Shown: positions 54,847 to 63,650 of the stretch, one piece after another | Numbering within the stretch: position 1 is the first letter of the stretch | Layout: each line of letters begins with the position of its first letter | From: Caulobacter sp. NIBR2454 | GTDB lineage: Bacteria; Pseudomonadota; Alphaproteobacteria; Caulobacterales; Caulobacteraceae | Reading direction: 5' to 3' | NCBI RefSeq assembly: GCF_027474405.1 | Contig: NZ_CP114871.1 | Span: 806,001 to 870,000 of the forward strand | Length of the DNA stretch: 64,000 nucleotides | The notes under the pieces: model-generated | Database searches by the model: none | The model's input: only the letters and a program-made list of their open reading frames with translations | Told to the model about the DNA's origin: nothing | Program-made: the position numbers and the translations under genes

Positions 54847-57800
54847 CGCGCTACGCCGAACTCCAGACGACGAGCAACTACTCCTTCCTGCGCGGGGCCT
54901 CGCACCCCGGTGAGTTGGTCATCGCCGCCGAGGCGCTGGGTATGGAGGCCGTGGGGATCACCGACCGCAACAGCCTGGCCGGGGTGGTGCGCGCCTGGAG
55001 CAAGGCCAAGGACATGAAGGTCCGCGCCCTGACCGGCTGCCGGCTCGACTTCATGGACGGCACGCCCAGCCTGCTGGTCTATCCCTCTGACCGGGAGGCG
55101 TTCGGCCGGTTGACCCGCCTGCTCACCGTCGGCCAACGGCGGGCGAAGAAGGGCGACTGCCATCTGACCTGGACGGACTTCCTGGAGCATTCCGAGGGGC
55201 AACTGGTCTTGGCCGTGCCGCCCCCGGTTCTGGACCAGGCTTTCGAACGCGATCTGGCGATGATGGCGGGTGAATTGCGCGGCCGGCTGTGGATCGCCGC
55301 CAGCCGCCTCTACGCCGCCCAGGACATCAAGCGGCTGTCGCATCTGGGAGAGCTGGCGAAGACGCACCGCGCGCCGATGACGGCCACGGGCGACGTGCTC
55401 TACCACGGGCCAGAGCGGCGGCCCTTGCAGGACGTCCTGACCTGTATCCACCACAACTGCACGATCCAGGAGGCGGGCTTTCGGCTGGAGGCCAACGCCG
55501 AGCGCCATATGAAGCCGCCGGCCGAGATGGCCCGCCTGTTCGCCCGCTGGCCGGAAGCGGTGGAGCGTTCGGCCGAGATCGTGGAGCGGATCGGATTTGA
55601 CCTGAAGCAGCTGCGATATGAATACCCGGACGAGCCGGTGCCGCCGGGCTCCACGGCCATCCGCCACCTGACCAAGCTGTCTTGGGACGGCGCCAAGGCG
55701 CGCTATGGCGGGGTTATTCCTGACAAGGTTCGCGACCTGCTCCACAAGGAGTTGACGCTGATCAAGAAGCTGAAGGTCCCGGACTATTTCCTGACGGTGA
55801 ATGACATCGTCCAGTGGGCGCGGTCGCGGCCCGATCCAATCCTGTGCCAGGGGCGGGGGTCGGCCGCCAACTCATCGGTCTGCTTCTGTCTGGGCGTCAC
55901 TGCGGTCGATCCGACAAAGCCTAACCAGGACCTGCTCTTCGCCCGCTTCCTGTCCGAGGAGCGGGGCGAGCCGCCGGATATCGACGTCGACTTCGAACAC
56001 GAGCGGCGCGAGGAGGTGATGCAGTATGTCTATGAGCGCTACGGTCGCCACCGGGCGGCGATCTGCGCCACCGTCATCCACTACCGTCCCCGCAGCGCCA
56101 TCCGCCAGGTGGGCAAGGCGCTGGGTCTGACCGAGGACATCACCGCGGCCCTGGCCAACACGGTGTGGGGCAGCTGGGGTGATGGCCTGCCAAAGGAGCA
56201 TATCCGCCAAGCCGGGCTCGATCCTGACAATCTGGAGATCCAGCGGGCCGTGGCCTTGGCGACGGAGCTGCTGAAATTCCCCCGCCACCTGTCGCAGCAC
56301 GTAGGCGGTTATGTACTGACCAAGCGGCGGTTGGACGAGACCGTGCCCATCGGCAACGCGGCCATGAAGGACCGGACGTTCATCGAATGGGACAAGGACG
56401 ACATTGACGAGGTCGGCCTGATGAAGGTCGACATCCTGGCCTTGGGCATGCTGACCGCCATCAAGCGCGCCTTCCGCATGCTGCAGAAGGACCATGGCCT
56501 GCCGATCAAGGATCTGGCTGAAATCCCGCAGGAGGCGCCGGAGGTCTACGCTATGCTGCAGAAGGCGGACTCCGTGGGGGTCTTCCAGGTGGAGAGCCGG
56601 GCCCAGATGTCGATGTTGCCGCGCCTGCGGCCGGAGAATTTCTACGACCTCGCCATCCAGGTGGCGATCGTGCGGCCCGGTCCGATCCAGGGGAACATGG
56701 TCCATCCCTATTTGAAGCGCAGACAAGGACTAGAGCCGGTTAGTTACCCCAAGCCCTCGCCGGAGCATGGCGAGCCGGACGAGTTGGAGTCGATCCTCAA
56801 AAAGACCATGGGCGTGCCGCTCTTCCAGGAGCAGGCTATGCGCCTGGCTATTGAGGCGGCCAAGTTCTCGGAGGCGGAAGCCAACCAACTCCGACGCTGC
56901 ATGGCCACCTTCAAGAGCCAGGGGGATCTCGGCGTCCACAAGGAGAACTTCATCGGCGGCATGACGCGCCGGGGCTATGAGCTCGACTTCGCCCAGCGCT
57001 GTTTCAAGCAGATCGAGGGGTTTGGCTCCTACGGCTTCCCGGAGAGCCATGCGGTCAGCTTCGCCCTGCTGGTCTACGCTTCGGCCTGGATCAAATGCGT
57101 CTGGCCGGACGTCTTCTGCGCGGCCCTGATCAACAGCCAGCCCATGGGGTTCTATCAACCCGCCCAGCTCGTCCGCGACGCGAGGGACAATGGCAAGGTC
57201 GAGGTAAGACCGCCCGACATCCTGGCCAGTGACTGGGACTGCACCCTGGAGCCGGCGACTGACCCGGACAGTCGGTTGAAGGCCGTCCGCTTGGGCTTGC
57301 GGCAGGTCAAGGGGATCAAGGACAAGGAAGCCCTGCTGCTGATGAAGGCCCGGGTTGAAGGCGCGAGCACCTTGGCCGACTTCGTCGCCGCCGGCCTGTC
57401 TCGCCGCACGCTCGAACTGCTAGCCGAGGCGGACGCCTGCCGCTCCATCGGCATGGACCGCCGCGCCGCGCTATGGGCGGTCAAAGGCCTGGCGCCGGAG
57501 ATCAAGGCCGCGCGCGAGACGCCTTTGCTGGCGGGCTTGCCGCTGTTTGAGACCGCCGCCGCCCTGCCGGCTATGAGCGGCGCACAGCATGTGGCCGAGG
57601 ATTACCGCACCACCAGCCTGTCTCTGAAGGAGCATCCCCTGGCCTTCTTCCGCGAGCGGATGCGGCGGATGGGCTGTACGCCGGCGGGGACGCTGAAGGA
57701 CCTGAAAGACGGCGCCAAGGTGACGGTCGCGGGGCTGGTGCTGATCCGACAGCGGCCGGGCACGGCCAAGAACGTCACCTTCCTGACCCTGGAGGACGAG

Positions 57801-58046
57801 ACCGGTCCCATGAACGCGGTGGTCTGGCAGCGGCTGTTCGTGGCCAATCGGCGCACCGTGATGACCTCAGGCTTCCTGGCGATCCATGGAAAGATTCAGA
57901 GCGAGAGCGGCGTCATCCATGTGGTGGCGGATGGCTTCACCGACCTGTCGGCCTGGCTGTCGGAATTGAAGCAGGAGCCGGGTGAAGAGATTCTCGTCCG
58001 CTCTCGCGTCACCGGCCGCCTGATCCGCAGCCGCGACTTCCACTAG
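54843..58046 (+). CDS. dnaE2: Error-prone DNA polymerase III alpha subunit DnaE2
   Basis: This 1067-residue C-family polymerase carries out translesion synthesis in the SOS response. The PHP domain (about 1-270; [22 protein letters not shown]) precedes the palm/thumb/fingers with the catalytic aspartates in [17 protein letters not shown] and [15 protein letters not shown] helix-hairpin-helix region and an OB fold (about 960-1040; [17 protein letters not shown]) follow. It is shorter than DnaE1, as is usual for DnaE2. ATGA coupling with imuB supports co-translation under LexA. Confidence 0.95.
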   Translation: MTRYAELQTTSNYSFLRGASHPGELVIAAEALGMEAVGITDRNSLAGVVRAWSKAKDMKVRALTGCRLDFMDGTPSLLVYPSDREAFGRLTRLLTVGQRRAKKGDCHLTWTDFLEHSEGQLVLAVPPPVLDQAFERDLAMMAGELRGRLWIAASRLYAAQDIKRLSHLGELAKTHRAPMTATGDVLYHGPERRPLQDVLTCIHHNCTIQEAGFRLEANAERHMKPPAEMARLFARWPEAVERSAEIVERIGFDLKQLRYEYPDEPVPPGSTAIRHLTKLSWDGAKARYGGVIPDKVRDLLHKELTLIKKLKVPDYFLTVNDIVQWARSRPDPILCQGRGSAANSSVCFCLGVTAVDPTKPNQDLLFARFLSEERGEPPDIDVDFEHERREEVMQYVYERYGRHRAAICATVIHYRPRSAIRQVGKALGLTEDITAALANTVWGSWGDGLPKEHIRQAGLDPDNLEIQRAVALATELLKFPRHLSQHVGGYVLTKRRLDETVPIGNAAMKDRTFIEWDKDDIDEVGLMKVDILALGMLTAIKRAFRMLQKDHGLPIKDLAEIPQEAPEVYAMLQKADSVGVFQVESRAQMSMLPRLRPENFYDLAIQVAIVRPGPIQGNMVHPYLKRRQGLEPVSYPKPSPEHGEPDELESILKKTMGVPLFQEQAMRLAIEAAKFSEAEANQLRRCMATFKSQGDLGVHKENFIGGMTRRGYELDFAQRCFKQIEGFGSYGFPESHAVSFALLVYASAWIKCVWPDVFCAALINSQPMGFYQPAQLVRDARDNGKVEVRPPDILASDWDCTLEPATDPDSRLKAVRLGLRQVKGIKDKEALLLMKARVEGASTLADFVAAGLSRRTLELLAEADACRSIGMDRRAALWAVKGLAPEIKAARETPLLAGLPLFETAAALPAMSGAQHVAEDYRTTSLSLKEHPLAFFRERMRRMGCTPAGTLKDLKDGAKVTVAGLVLIRQRPGTAKNVTFLTLEDETGPMNAVVWQRLFVANRRTVMTSGFLAIHGKIQSESGVIHVVADGFTDLSAWLSELKQEPGEEILVRSRVTGRLIRSRDFH

Positions 58047-58050
58047 CCGC

Positions 58051-59913
58051 TCAGCTGGCGCGGCGGGCGGCCGTCAGCTGGCGGGTCTGCTCGACGATCC
58101 GGAAAAGGGTGGCGCGCACGGCGGCGGCGTCACCCTGTCGGGCCTGGGCCTCAAGTGCGGCGAGGTCGGTTTCGGCCAGGGCGGTCAGCGGCGCGCCGGG
58201 CACGGCTTCGAGGATGCCGGGCGCGCGGGCGCGGGCGACTTCACCGATATCGACCAACTCTTCGCTCAGTTTCTCGCCGGGGCGCAGGCCGACCACCTGG
58301 ATCTCGATGTCGCGGTCAGGGACCAGGCCGTTGAGCTCGATCATCCGCCGGGCGAGATCGACGATCTTCACCGGTTCGCCCATCTCCAGAGTCAGAACTC
58401 CGGACTCCGGTTCGGCGGCGGTCGCCGACAAGGCGGCGGCGCGCAGGACCAGCTTCACGGCTTCGGGGATGGTCATGAAATAGCGTTCGACGTCCAGGTC
58501 GGTGATGGTCACCGGCCCGCCTCGTTCGATCTGGTGCTGGAACACCGTCGCAACCGAGCCTGCGGAGCCCAGGACATTGCCGAAGCGCACGACGCTGAAG
58601 CGGGTCGGGCCGGCGCTGGTGCGCACCAAGGTCTCGGCCATGCGCTTTGTGGCGCCCATGACGCTGGACGGGTCCACGGCCTTGTCGGTCGAGATCATCA
58701 CCATGTGGTCGGCGCTGACAGCGCGCGCCGCCTCGACCACGTTGCGGGTGCCGAACACATTGGTCAGCACGCCTTCGCAAGGATGGGATTCCACCAGCGG
58801 CACATGCTTGAGGGCGGCTGCGTGGAAAACGATTTGCGGCTGCGCCTGTGCGAACCAGGTCGACAGGCGGGCGCGATCACGGATGTCGCAAAGCACCTCG
58901 TTCTGGGTCAGGCCGGGCCAGGCTTCGGCGATTTCGCGGCCGATCTGGAACAGGGCGCCTTCCGAGGAGTCGAGCATGGTCAGGCTGGCGGGCTCGCACC
59001 CGGCCACCTGACGGCAGATTTCCGAACCGATGGAGCCGCCGGCCCCGGTCACCAGCACGCGCTTGCCGGCCACCAGTTCGCGGGCGGCGCTCATGTCCAG
59101 TTGCACGGGCGTGCGGGCCAGCAGTTCTTCCAGGCTAATCTCGCGCAGGCCAGCCACAGACGGCCCCTTTGCGAACTCAACCACGCCCGGCTGGCGCAGC
59201 AGACGCACGCCTTCGCTCTTCAGGCGGCCCAGGCGTTCGGGGCCAAGCCCGGGGAGGCTGGCGGGATGGGACAGGAACAGTATGGCGGCCGGCGACAGGT
59301 TGCTCTCGCGCAGGCGCATCAGAACATCGTCGAACTGGGCCACGTCGCCCAGGACGCAGACGCCGCGGAACTCCTCGCCGATCTCCTTGGCGGTAGGTGA
59401 GACGACGCCGATGGGAGCGTAGGTCTGGCCAAGGGTGGTGGTGGGCGCGCGCAGGAAGGCGTCGGCCTCGTGCGCCTCGCCGACGATCAGCAGCGGCGCG
59501 CGGGTGGCGATATGGCCGCCGGTGAACACCTCGATCAGCGAGCCTTCGTGCGCGGCGCGGCGCATGATGCGCAAGGCGGCGAGGAAGCCAGGGTAGACCA
59601 TCAGGGTCAGCAGCGCCGAGCGCCAGCCGCCGGGCAGGCCGACCGGCGTCGCCCAGACCACGAAGGTGAACAGGCTCATGGACAGGGCGGAGGAGCGCGC
59701 CAGACGCAGAATGTCGCCTAGGGCAACGAATCGCCACGGCGCACGCTCGATCTGAATGACCAGCTCGACAGCGGCGGCGCAGGCGGCGAATCCGAGGGCG
59801 GAGGCGAAGATGGCCGGCACCGGCCAGGTCCCGCCGACGCAGATGGCGCAGGATACGAAGGCCGCCAGGAACGCCAGGAAGACATGAACTGCGAACTTAC
59901 CCGCTCGACCCAC
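58051..59913 (-). CDS. Membrane nucleoside-diphosphate-sugar epimerase/dehydratase (CapD/WbpM/FlaA1 type)
   Basis: This 620-residue protein has four N-terminal membrane helices (about residues 8-120), a CoA/NAD-like small Rossmann region and a large SDR domain beginning at KRVLVTGAGGSIGSEICRQ (about 280). MISTDKAVDPSSVMGATKRM carries the SDR catalytic region, with Met in place of the usual Tyr, as in the WbpM and FlaA1 inverting 4,6-dehydratases. It probably acts on UDP-GlcNAc-like substrates for surface polysaccharide or O-antigen. No other polysaccharide genes are adjacent. Confidence 0.9.
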   Translation of the reverse strand: MGRAGKFAVHVFLAFLAAFVSCAICVGGTWPVPAIFASALGFAACAAAVELVIQIERAPWRFVALGDILRLARSSALSMSLFTFVVWATPVGLPGGWRSALLTLMVYPGFLAALRIMRRAAHEGSLIEVFTGGHIATRAPLLIVGEAHEADAFLRAPTTTLGQTYAPIGVVSPTAKEIGEEFRGVCVLGDVAQFDDVLMRLRESNLSPAAILFLSHPASLPGLGPERLGRLKSEGVRLLRQPGVVEFAKGPSVAGLREISLEELLARTPVQLDMSAARELVAGKRVLVTGAGGSIGSEICRQVAGCEPASLTMLDSSEGALFQIGREIAEAWPGLTQNEVLCDIRDRARLSTWFAQAQPQIVFHAAALKHVPLVESHPCEGVLTNVFGTRNVVEAARAVSADHMVMISTDKAVDPSSVMGATKRMAETLVRTSAGPTRFSVVRFGNVLGSAGSVATVFQHQIERGGPVTITDLDVERYFMTIPEAVKLVLRAAALSATAAEPESGVLTLEMGEPVKIVDLARRMIELNGLVPDRDIEIQVVGLRPGEKLSEELVDIGEVARARAPGILEAVPGAPLTALAETDLAALEAQARQGDAAAVRATLFRIVEQTRQLTAARRAS

Positions 59914-60001
59914 GCCGTGCTCCCGAACCTATGCCGTCCCGCCCGCGGCTCGCGGACTCGGGTTATGGATTAGCATGCGTTTTGTTCGCCGTCTCGCTTT
60001 T

Positions 60002-60023
60002 GTGTAAAGTAATTACTTTACAC
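60002..60023. promoter_or_regulatory. 22-bp perfect palindrome at the moeA 3' end
   Basis: The half-sites GTGTAAAGTAA (60002-60012) and TTACTTTACAC (60013-60023) are exact reverse complements with no spacer. It overlaps the moeA stop (60018-60020) and lies 89 bases upstream of the CapD-type gene on the same strand. Its AT-richness and symmetry suit a repressor operator rather than a terminator. Confidence 0.55.
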
Positions 60024-61280
60024 GCGCTTCAGGAGAAGCGCCTGAGCGACCTCTCCGATAGTTGCAGCGGGCGCGCTCACAGGCCGAACCAGCAGGGCGT
60101 CAGCCTGGGCGAAGATCGTGACCAGCGACGATTCCTGATCGGAGAAGGGGCGAACGCGTAGCACGCCGTCGTCTCCCGGTTCCAGCCGAGCGCGCATCCA
60201 ATGTTCGCGTGGACCGTTGGCGGGCAGAGGTTCGGCAAGCACCGCGGCGACCATGTCTGGCCCCGGCGTGGCGCCCAGGAGGGTCTGGATCAGCGGGCGC
60301 AGGAATAGCTCAGCGCAGACAAAGGCCGACGCCGGATTGCCGGGAAGGCCCAACACAAGACGCCCGTCCGCCAGCTTGCCAAACCAGGTCGGCTTGCCTG
60401 GGCGGACCTTCACCGTCTCCACATCCAGCTGAAGACCAAGGCGGGCCAGGGCGGGCTTGGCCAGGTCGTGATCGCCTACCGAAGCGCCCCCCATCAGGAC
60501 GATGAGGTCGGGGGAGAATTCGGCGACAGGGGCGGTGACTGGAGCGGTGATTTCGATGACTTGAGCGACTATGGCGTCAGCGTCGTCGCCGATGAGGGGA
60601 TAGCCTCGCGCCTCCGCGCCCCATTGGCGGGCCAGAGCCAGCAGGCCCGCCGAGCCCGAGTCGAAAATCTGCCAGGGGCCGGGCTCGCCGCCAGGAGCGA
60701 CGACCTCGTCGCCGCCGGTCAGGATAGCGATGCGCGGACGGCGGGCTACGGTCAGGGCGTCGCGGCCAGCCGCAGCGGCCAGCGCCAGTCGCCAGGGCGT
60801 CAGAACATCGCCCTTGTGCAGCAGCACATCGCCGGCCTGGAAGTCGCCGCCGCGCGGGCGGACATAGGCGGGGGCGTCCGCCGCGCCTTTCGGCGTCAGC
60901 AGGTCGCCGTCGCGGCTTGCCTCCTCCTGAATCACCACGCGGTCGGCGCCGGCGGGCACAGGGGCGCCGGTGAAAATGCGGACGGCCTCGCCCGCCTGCA
61001 GGGTTGTAGGATAGCCGTGACCGGCGGCGCTTTCGCCGACGATGCGCAGGGCTCCGCCGTTCAGGTCGGCGTTCCGCACCGCCCAACCATCCATGGCCGA
61101 GGCGTCGAAGGGCGGCTGGTCGCGACCAGCCGCCACGTCAGCGGCGAGCACACGCCCCGCGGCCTGATCGAGCGAGACCGTTTCGGGCGCGAGCGGATGG
61201 GCCCGCGCCAGCATGCGGCGGCGCGCCTCTTCGACGGTCAGGTTTTTGGGGTCAGCCGACGAAGGCGCGTTCGAGGACAT
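60018..61280 (-). CDS. moeA: Molybdopterin molybdenumtransferase MoeA
   Basis: This 420-residue enzyme inserts molybdenum into adenylated molybdopterin. Visible are PFDASAMDGWAVRN (domain III/IV motif), GADRVVIQEEA, ILTGGDEVVAPGG with the MoaB/MogA-like domain, LMGGASVGDHDLAKPAL and the LGLPGNPASAFVCAELFLRPL motif. The start overlaps the fpr stop region by 29 bases, so the two genes are transcribed and probably translated together. Other molybdenum-cofactor genes are not nearby. Confidence 0.93.
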   Translation of the reverse strand: MSSNAPSSADPKNLTVEEARRRMLARAHPLAPETVSLDQAAGRVLAADVAAGRDQPPFDASAMDGWAVRNADLNGGALRIVGESAAGHGYPTTLQAGEAVRIFTGAPVPAGADRVVIQEEASRDGDLLTPKGAADAPAYVRPRGGDFQAGDVLLHKGDVLTPWRLALAAAAGRDALTVARRPRIAILTGGDEVVAPGGEPGPWQIFDSGSAGLLALARQWGAEARGYPLIGDDADAIVAQVIEITAPVTAPVAEFSPDLIVLMGGASVGDHDLAKPALARLGLQLDVETVKVRPGKPTWFGKLADGRLVLGLPGNPASAFVCAELFLRPLIQTLLGATPGPDMVAAVLAEPLPANGPREHWMRARLEPGDDGVLRVRPFSDQESSLVTIFAQADALLVRPVSAPAATIGEVAQALLLKRV

Positions 61281-62085
61281 AGTCCCCCGGCTCGGCGTTG
61301 GAGCCTTCCTTCATCCCGTGACTCTCCAGCAGGGCGGCAAGGTCCTTGATCATGGCCATGGAGCCGCAAAGCATCGCCCGATCCTGCTCGGGATCGAACT
61401 TGCCGCCCGGCAGGCCCAGTTCGCTGAACAGCTGGCCGCTCTCCACCAGAGTGGTGAAGCGGCCCGTTCGCTCGAAGGCCTCGCGGGTGACGGACGGGTA
61501 GTAGACGAGCTGGGTCTTGGCCTCGTCGCCGACCAGCGGGTCTTCGTGAATCTCGCTGGTGAAGAAGTCGCGATAGGCCAGTTCCTCGACCTCGCGCACG
61601 CCGTGAGCGACGATCACCTGTTCAAAGCGCGAATAGGCGTCGGGGTCGCGGGCGACGGAAAGCCAGGGCGCCAGGCCTGTGCCGGTGCCAAAGAGAAACA
61701 GGCGCTTGCCCGGCTTGACGGCGTCCAACACCAGGGTGCCGGTCGGCTTCTTGCCCAGCAGGATCTGGTCGCCTTCCTTGATCTGCTGCAGACGCGAGGT
61801 CAGCGGGCCATCGGGGACCTTGATCGAGAAGAACTCCAGTTCCTCGGCGAAGCAGGGCGACGCTATGGAGTAGGCCCGCAGGATCGGTTTGGCCTCGCCC
61901 AGCTCGGGGCGCGGCGGCAGGCCGATCATAACGAACTCGCCCGAGCGGAAGCGCAGCGAGGCCGGCCGTGTGATGGCGAAGCTGAATAGCCGGTCGGTCC
62001 AGTGCTTCACCCAAAGCACGGTCTCGACATGGTGCGCGCCGGTCGGGGCAGGAGCGGGGGAGGTCTGCAAAGCCGCGTCGGTCAT
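61252..62085 (-). CDS. fpr: Ferredoxin/flavodoxin-NADP+ reductase
   Basis: This 277-residue FAD enzyme moves electrons between NADP(H) and ferredoxin or flavodoxin. The FAD-binding RAYSIASPCF, the LFLFGTGTGLAPWLSVARDP NADP loop region and the C-terminal GDYVLERAFVG, which covers the flavin in subclass I/II bacterial enzymes, are visible. It lies first in a two-gene operon with moeA. Use in oxidative-stress or iron-sulfur supply is an inference from the family. Confidence 0.92.
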   Translation of the reverse strand: MTDAALQTSPAPAPTGAHHVETVLWVKHWTDRLFSFAITRPASLRFRSGEFVMIGLPPRPELGEAKPILRAYSIASPCFAEELEFFSIKVPDGPLTSRLQQIKEGDQILLGKKPTGTLVLDAVKPGKRLFLFGTGTGLAPWLSVARDPDAYSRFEQVIVAHGVREVEELAYRDFFTSEIHEDPLVGDEAKTQLVYYPSVTREAFERTGRFTTLVESGQLFSELGLPGGKFDPEQDRAMLCGSMAMIKDLAALLESHGMKEGSNAEPGDYVLERAFVG

Positions 62086-62133
62086 GGCCGGTAAGGTTCC
62101 TTCGCGCCATCAAAGGCGAACGTGTCCTAGGGT

Positions 62134-62159
62134 CGCCGCCTACGGCCCTTCAGGCGGCG
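62134..62159. repeat. GC-rich hairpin upstream of fpr
   Basis: CGCCGCCT (62134-62141) pairs with AGGCGGCG (62152-62159) around a ten-base loop, in the 260-base gap between fpr and the divergent lipoprotein gene. The rest of that gap (62086-62345) is notably AT-richer than average but no clear promoter was identified. Confidence 0.35.
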
Positions 62160-62345
62160 CACCCCTCATGTGATGCGCAGGCCCCGGATGTCAACTTGGC
62201 GCGTCCAGACTTGTGAATTGTCCAGGTTGTCAAAAATTGCTGTTCAGCTTTGCCGGTAACGTCAAAATATCCGTTGCCGACTCCAAAGGTGAGGCGCACA
62301 GTCGTCTTTGCTCCACCAGAGAGCGTAAAATATACGGAGGGATGG

Positions 62346-62747
62346 ATGCGCGTAGCGTTGTTTAAGGGCGCGGCTGTCGCCGCGTTTTCGATCCTTGCCT
62401 TGTCAGCCTGCGGAAACGCCGGAACTGGGTCCCAGACCCAGGTCGCGGCCGTCGCGGGTAAAGCTGTCAACATTTCCGGCTGCGCACGGCCGGCGACCAA
62501 CGCCTCGACCGGCGCCGTCTGCGTGGCGGTCCGTGGGCCGGGCGGCGTCATGTATGACGTCACCTCAGCTTCACCCGCTCCAGACCCGTCGAAGGGCGTC
62601 AGCGTCGCTGTAACGGGAATGGACAACGGCCAGGCATCCGACTGCGGCAAGGTCCTGACGGACGTGAAGTGGGAATATCTGAGCCTGCGCTGCTCGGCGT
62701 CAGCGCCGACCACCGTGGCGGCGGCGACCGAAACGACCGCCCCTTAA
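62346..62747 (+). CDS. Small lipoprotein of unknown function
   Basis: This 133-residue protein has a lipoprotein signal with lipobox LSAC and acylated C22. The mature part is short and Ala/Thr/Ser-rich, with VNISGCARPATNASTGAVC and a possible DUF5818-like beta fold (MYDVTSASP). GGAGG precedes the start with good spacing. Two further cysteine pairs may form disulfides. A hairpin follows the stop. Its function is unknown. Confidence 0.75.
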   Translation: MRVALFKGAAVAAFSILALSACGNAGTGSQTQVAAVAGKAVNISGCARPATNASTGAVCVAVRGPGGVMYDVTSASPAPDPSKGVSVAVTGMDNGQASDCGKVLTDVKWEYLSLRCSASAPTTVAAATETTAP

Positions 62748-62765
62748 GCCCACCTTGGAGAAGCG

Positions 62766-62787
62766 GCCCGGCGTTCACGCGCCGGGC
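62766..62787 (+). terminator. Hairpin after the lipoprotein gene
   Basis: GCCCGGCG (62766-62773) pairs with CGCCGGGC (62780-62787) around TTCACG, 19 bases after the lipoprotein stop, followed by GTTGCTT. It overlaps the 3' end of the small minus-strand gene below. Confidence 0.55.
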
Positions 62788-62960
62788 GTTGCTTCGCCTG
62801 ATCCAGGATCGGTGGCGGTCTCGCCGCTGTTCTGGCTGGACTTGGATCCAGCAGGCTCGCTCGCCGGGCGAGGCGGCTCGCCGTCGCGGCCAGGCTTTAG
62901 GTTCTCATTCTCCGTCTCCCGATCGGACGGACGGTCTTGGTTTGTCGTGGGCGAGCCCAT
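62775..62960 (-). CDS. Small disordered hydrophilic protein
   Basis: A 61-codon frame starts at ATG 62960, preceded by GGAAA. The product (MGSPTTNQDRPSDRETENEN and on) is rich in Asn, Glu, Ser, Gly and Pro, with no hydrophobic stretch, and looks intrinsically disordered. Similar short proteins exist in related genomes, but low complexity makes this uncertain; an alternative longer start at 63071 exists. Confidence 0.4.
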   Translation of the reverse strand: MGSPTTNQDRPSDRETENENLKPGRDGEPPRPASEPAGSKSSQNSGETATDPGSGEATPGA

Positions 62961-63108
62961 GGTGGTTTCCTGGTACAGGGGAAGCTGTCTCCAAAACGCG
63001 CCTGCAACGCCCTTCGATCCGTGCGCCAATCTGTCTTCGGCGCGGGTCCGTTCCCCTTGCTCCGCGTCCATGTCGCTGCTAAACGAGCCGGCTCCGGCGA
63101 ATGAGCCG

Positions 63109-63144
63109 AGCGCGCCGGAAGGCTGAACCGCTTTCCGGCGCGCT
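63109..63144. terminator. 12-bp perfect hairpin before tRNA-Trp
   Basis: AGCGCGCCGGAA (63109-63120) pairs exactly with TTCCGGCGCGCT (63133-63144) around a 12-base loop, 39 bases before the tRNA. Only GTT follows, so it may terminate upstream transcription weakly or shape the tRNA precursor. Confidence 0.4.
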
Positions 63145-63182
63145 GTTCATTGTCCGGAGGACTGCGGTGAAAGCCGACGTCT

Positions 63183-63258
63183 AGGAGTGTAGCTCAGCTG
63201 GTAGAGCATCGGTCTCCAAAACCGAGGGCCGGGGGTTCGAGTCCCTCCACTCCTGCCA
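63183..63258 (+). tRNA. tRNA-Trp (anticodon CCA)
   Basis: The cloverleaf is complete: acceptor AGGAGTG with CACTCCT, D arm GCTC/GAGC, anticodon stem TCGGT/ACCGA with loop CTCCAAA (anticodon CCA), T loop TTCGAGT, and an encoded CCA end. The tRNA-Trp, secE, nusG order is conserved in bacteria. Confidence 0.97.
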
Positions 63259-63331
63259 CTACCTATATGAAGAGCCGGCTACGCCCCGCGCGCAGCCGGT
63301 CATGTCAGTACTAGAAGGTCGCGAGCCGCTA

Positions 63332-63646
63332 ATGGCCAGGAAACCGGGATCGAGCCCGTCAGCGATGAAGGCCCGCGCCGCCAAGACGGCGGCGGCGATG
63401 GCTCCTGCTGGTCAGGCCTCCGCGCTGAAGGCCGAGGCGCCGAAAAAGCGTGTCAGCCCGCTGCAGTTCTTCGAGCAGGTTCGCGCCGAAGGCCGCAAGA
63501 TCACCTGGACCTCCCGCAAGGAGACCTGGATCACCTCGGTGATGGTTTTCATCATGGTGGTGATGACCTCGATCTTCTTCTTTGTGGTCGATTGGATTCT
63601 GCGCACCGGCGTGTCGCAGATCCTCGCCCTGGTGAACGCAGGATAA
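63332..63646 (+). CDS. secE: Preprotein translocase subunit SecE
   Basis: This protein of about 104 residues is the single-span SecE of the SecYEG channel. The conserved RAEGRKITWTSRKETW amphipathic region is followed by one membrane helix (TSVMVFIMVVMTSIFFFVVD). A 45-residue Ala/Lys-rich N-terminal extension precedes it. The start is uncertain: ATGs at 63302, 63332 and 63365 are all in frame and none has a strong ribosome-binding site. nusG begins four bases after the stop. Confidence 0.92.
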   Translation: MARKPGSSPSAMKARAAKTAAAMAPAGQASALKAEAPKKRVSPLQFFEQVRAEGRKITWTSRKETWITSVMVFIMVVMTSIFFFVVDWILRTGVSQILALVNAG

Positions 63647-63650
63647 GACG

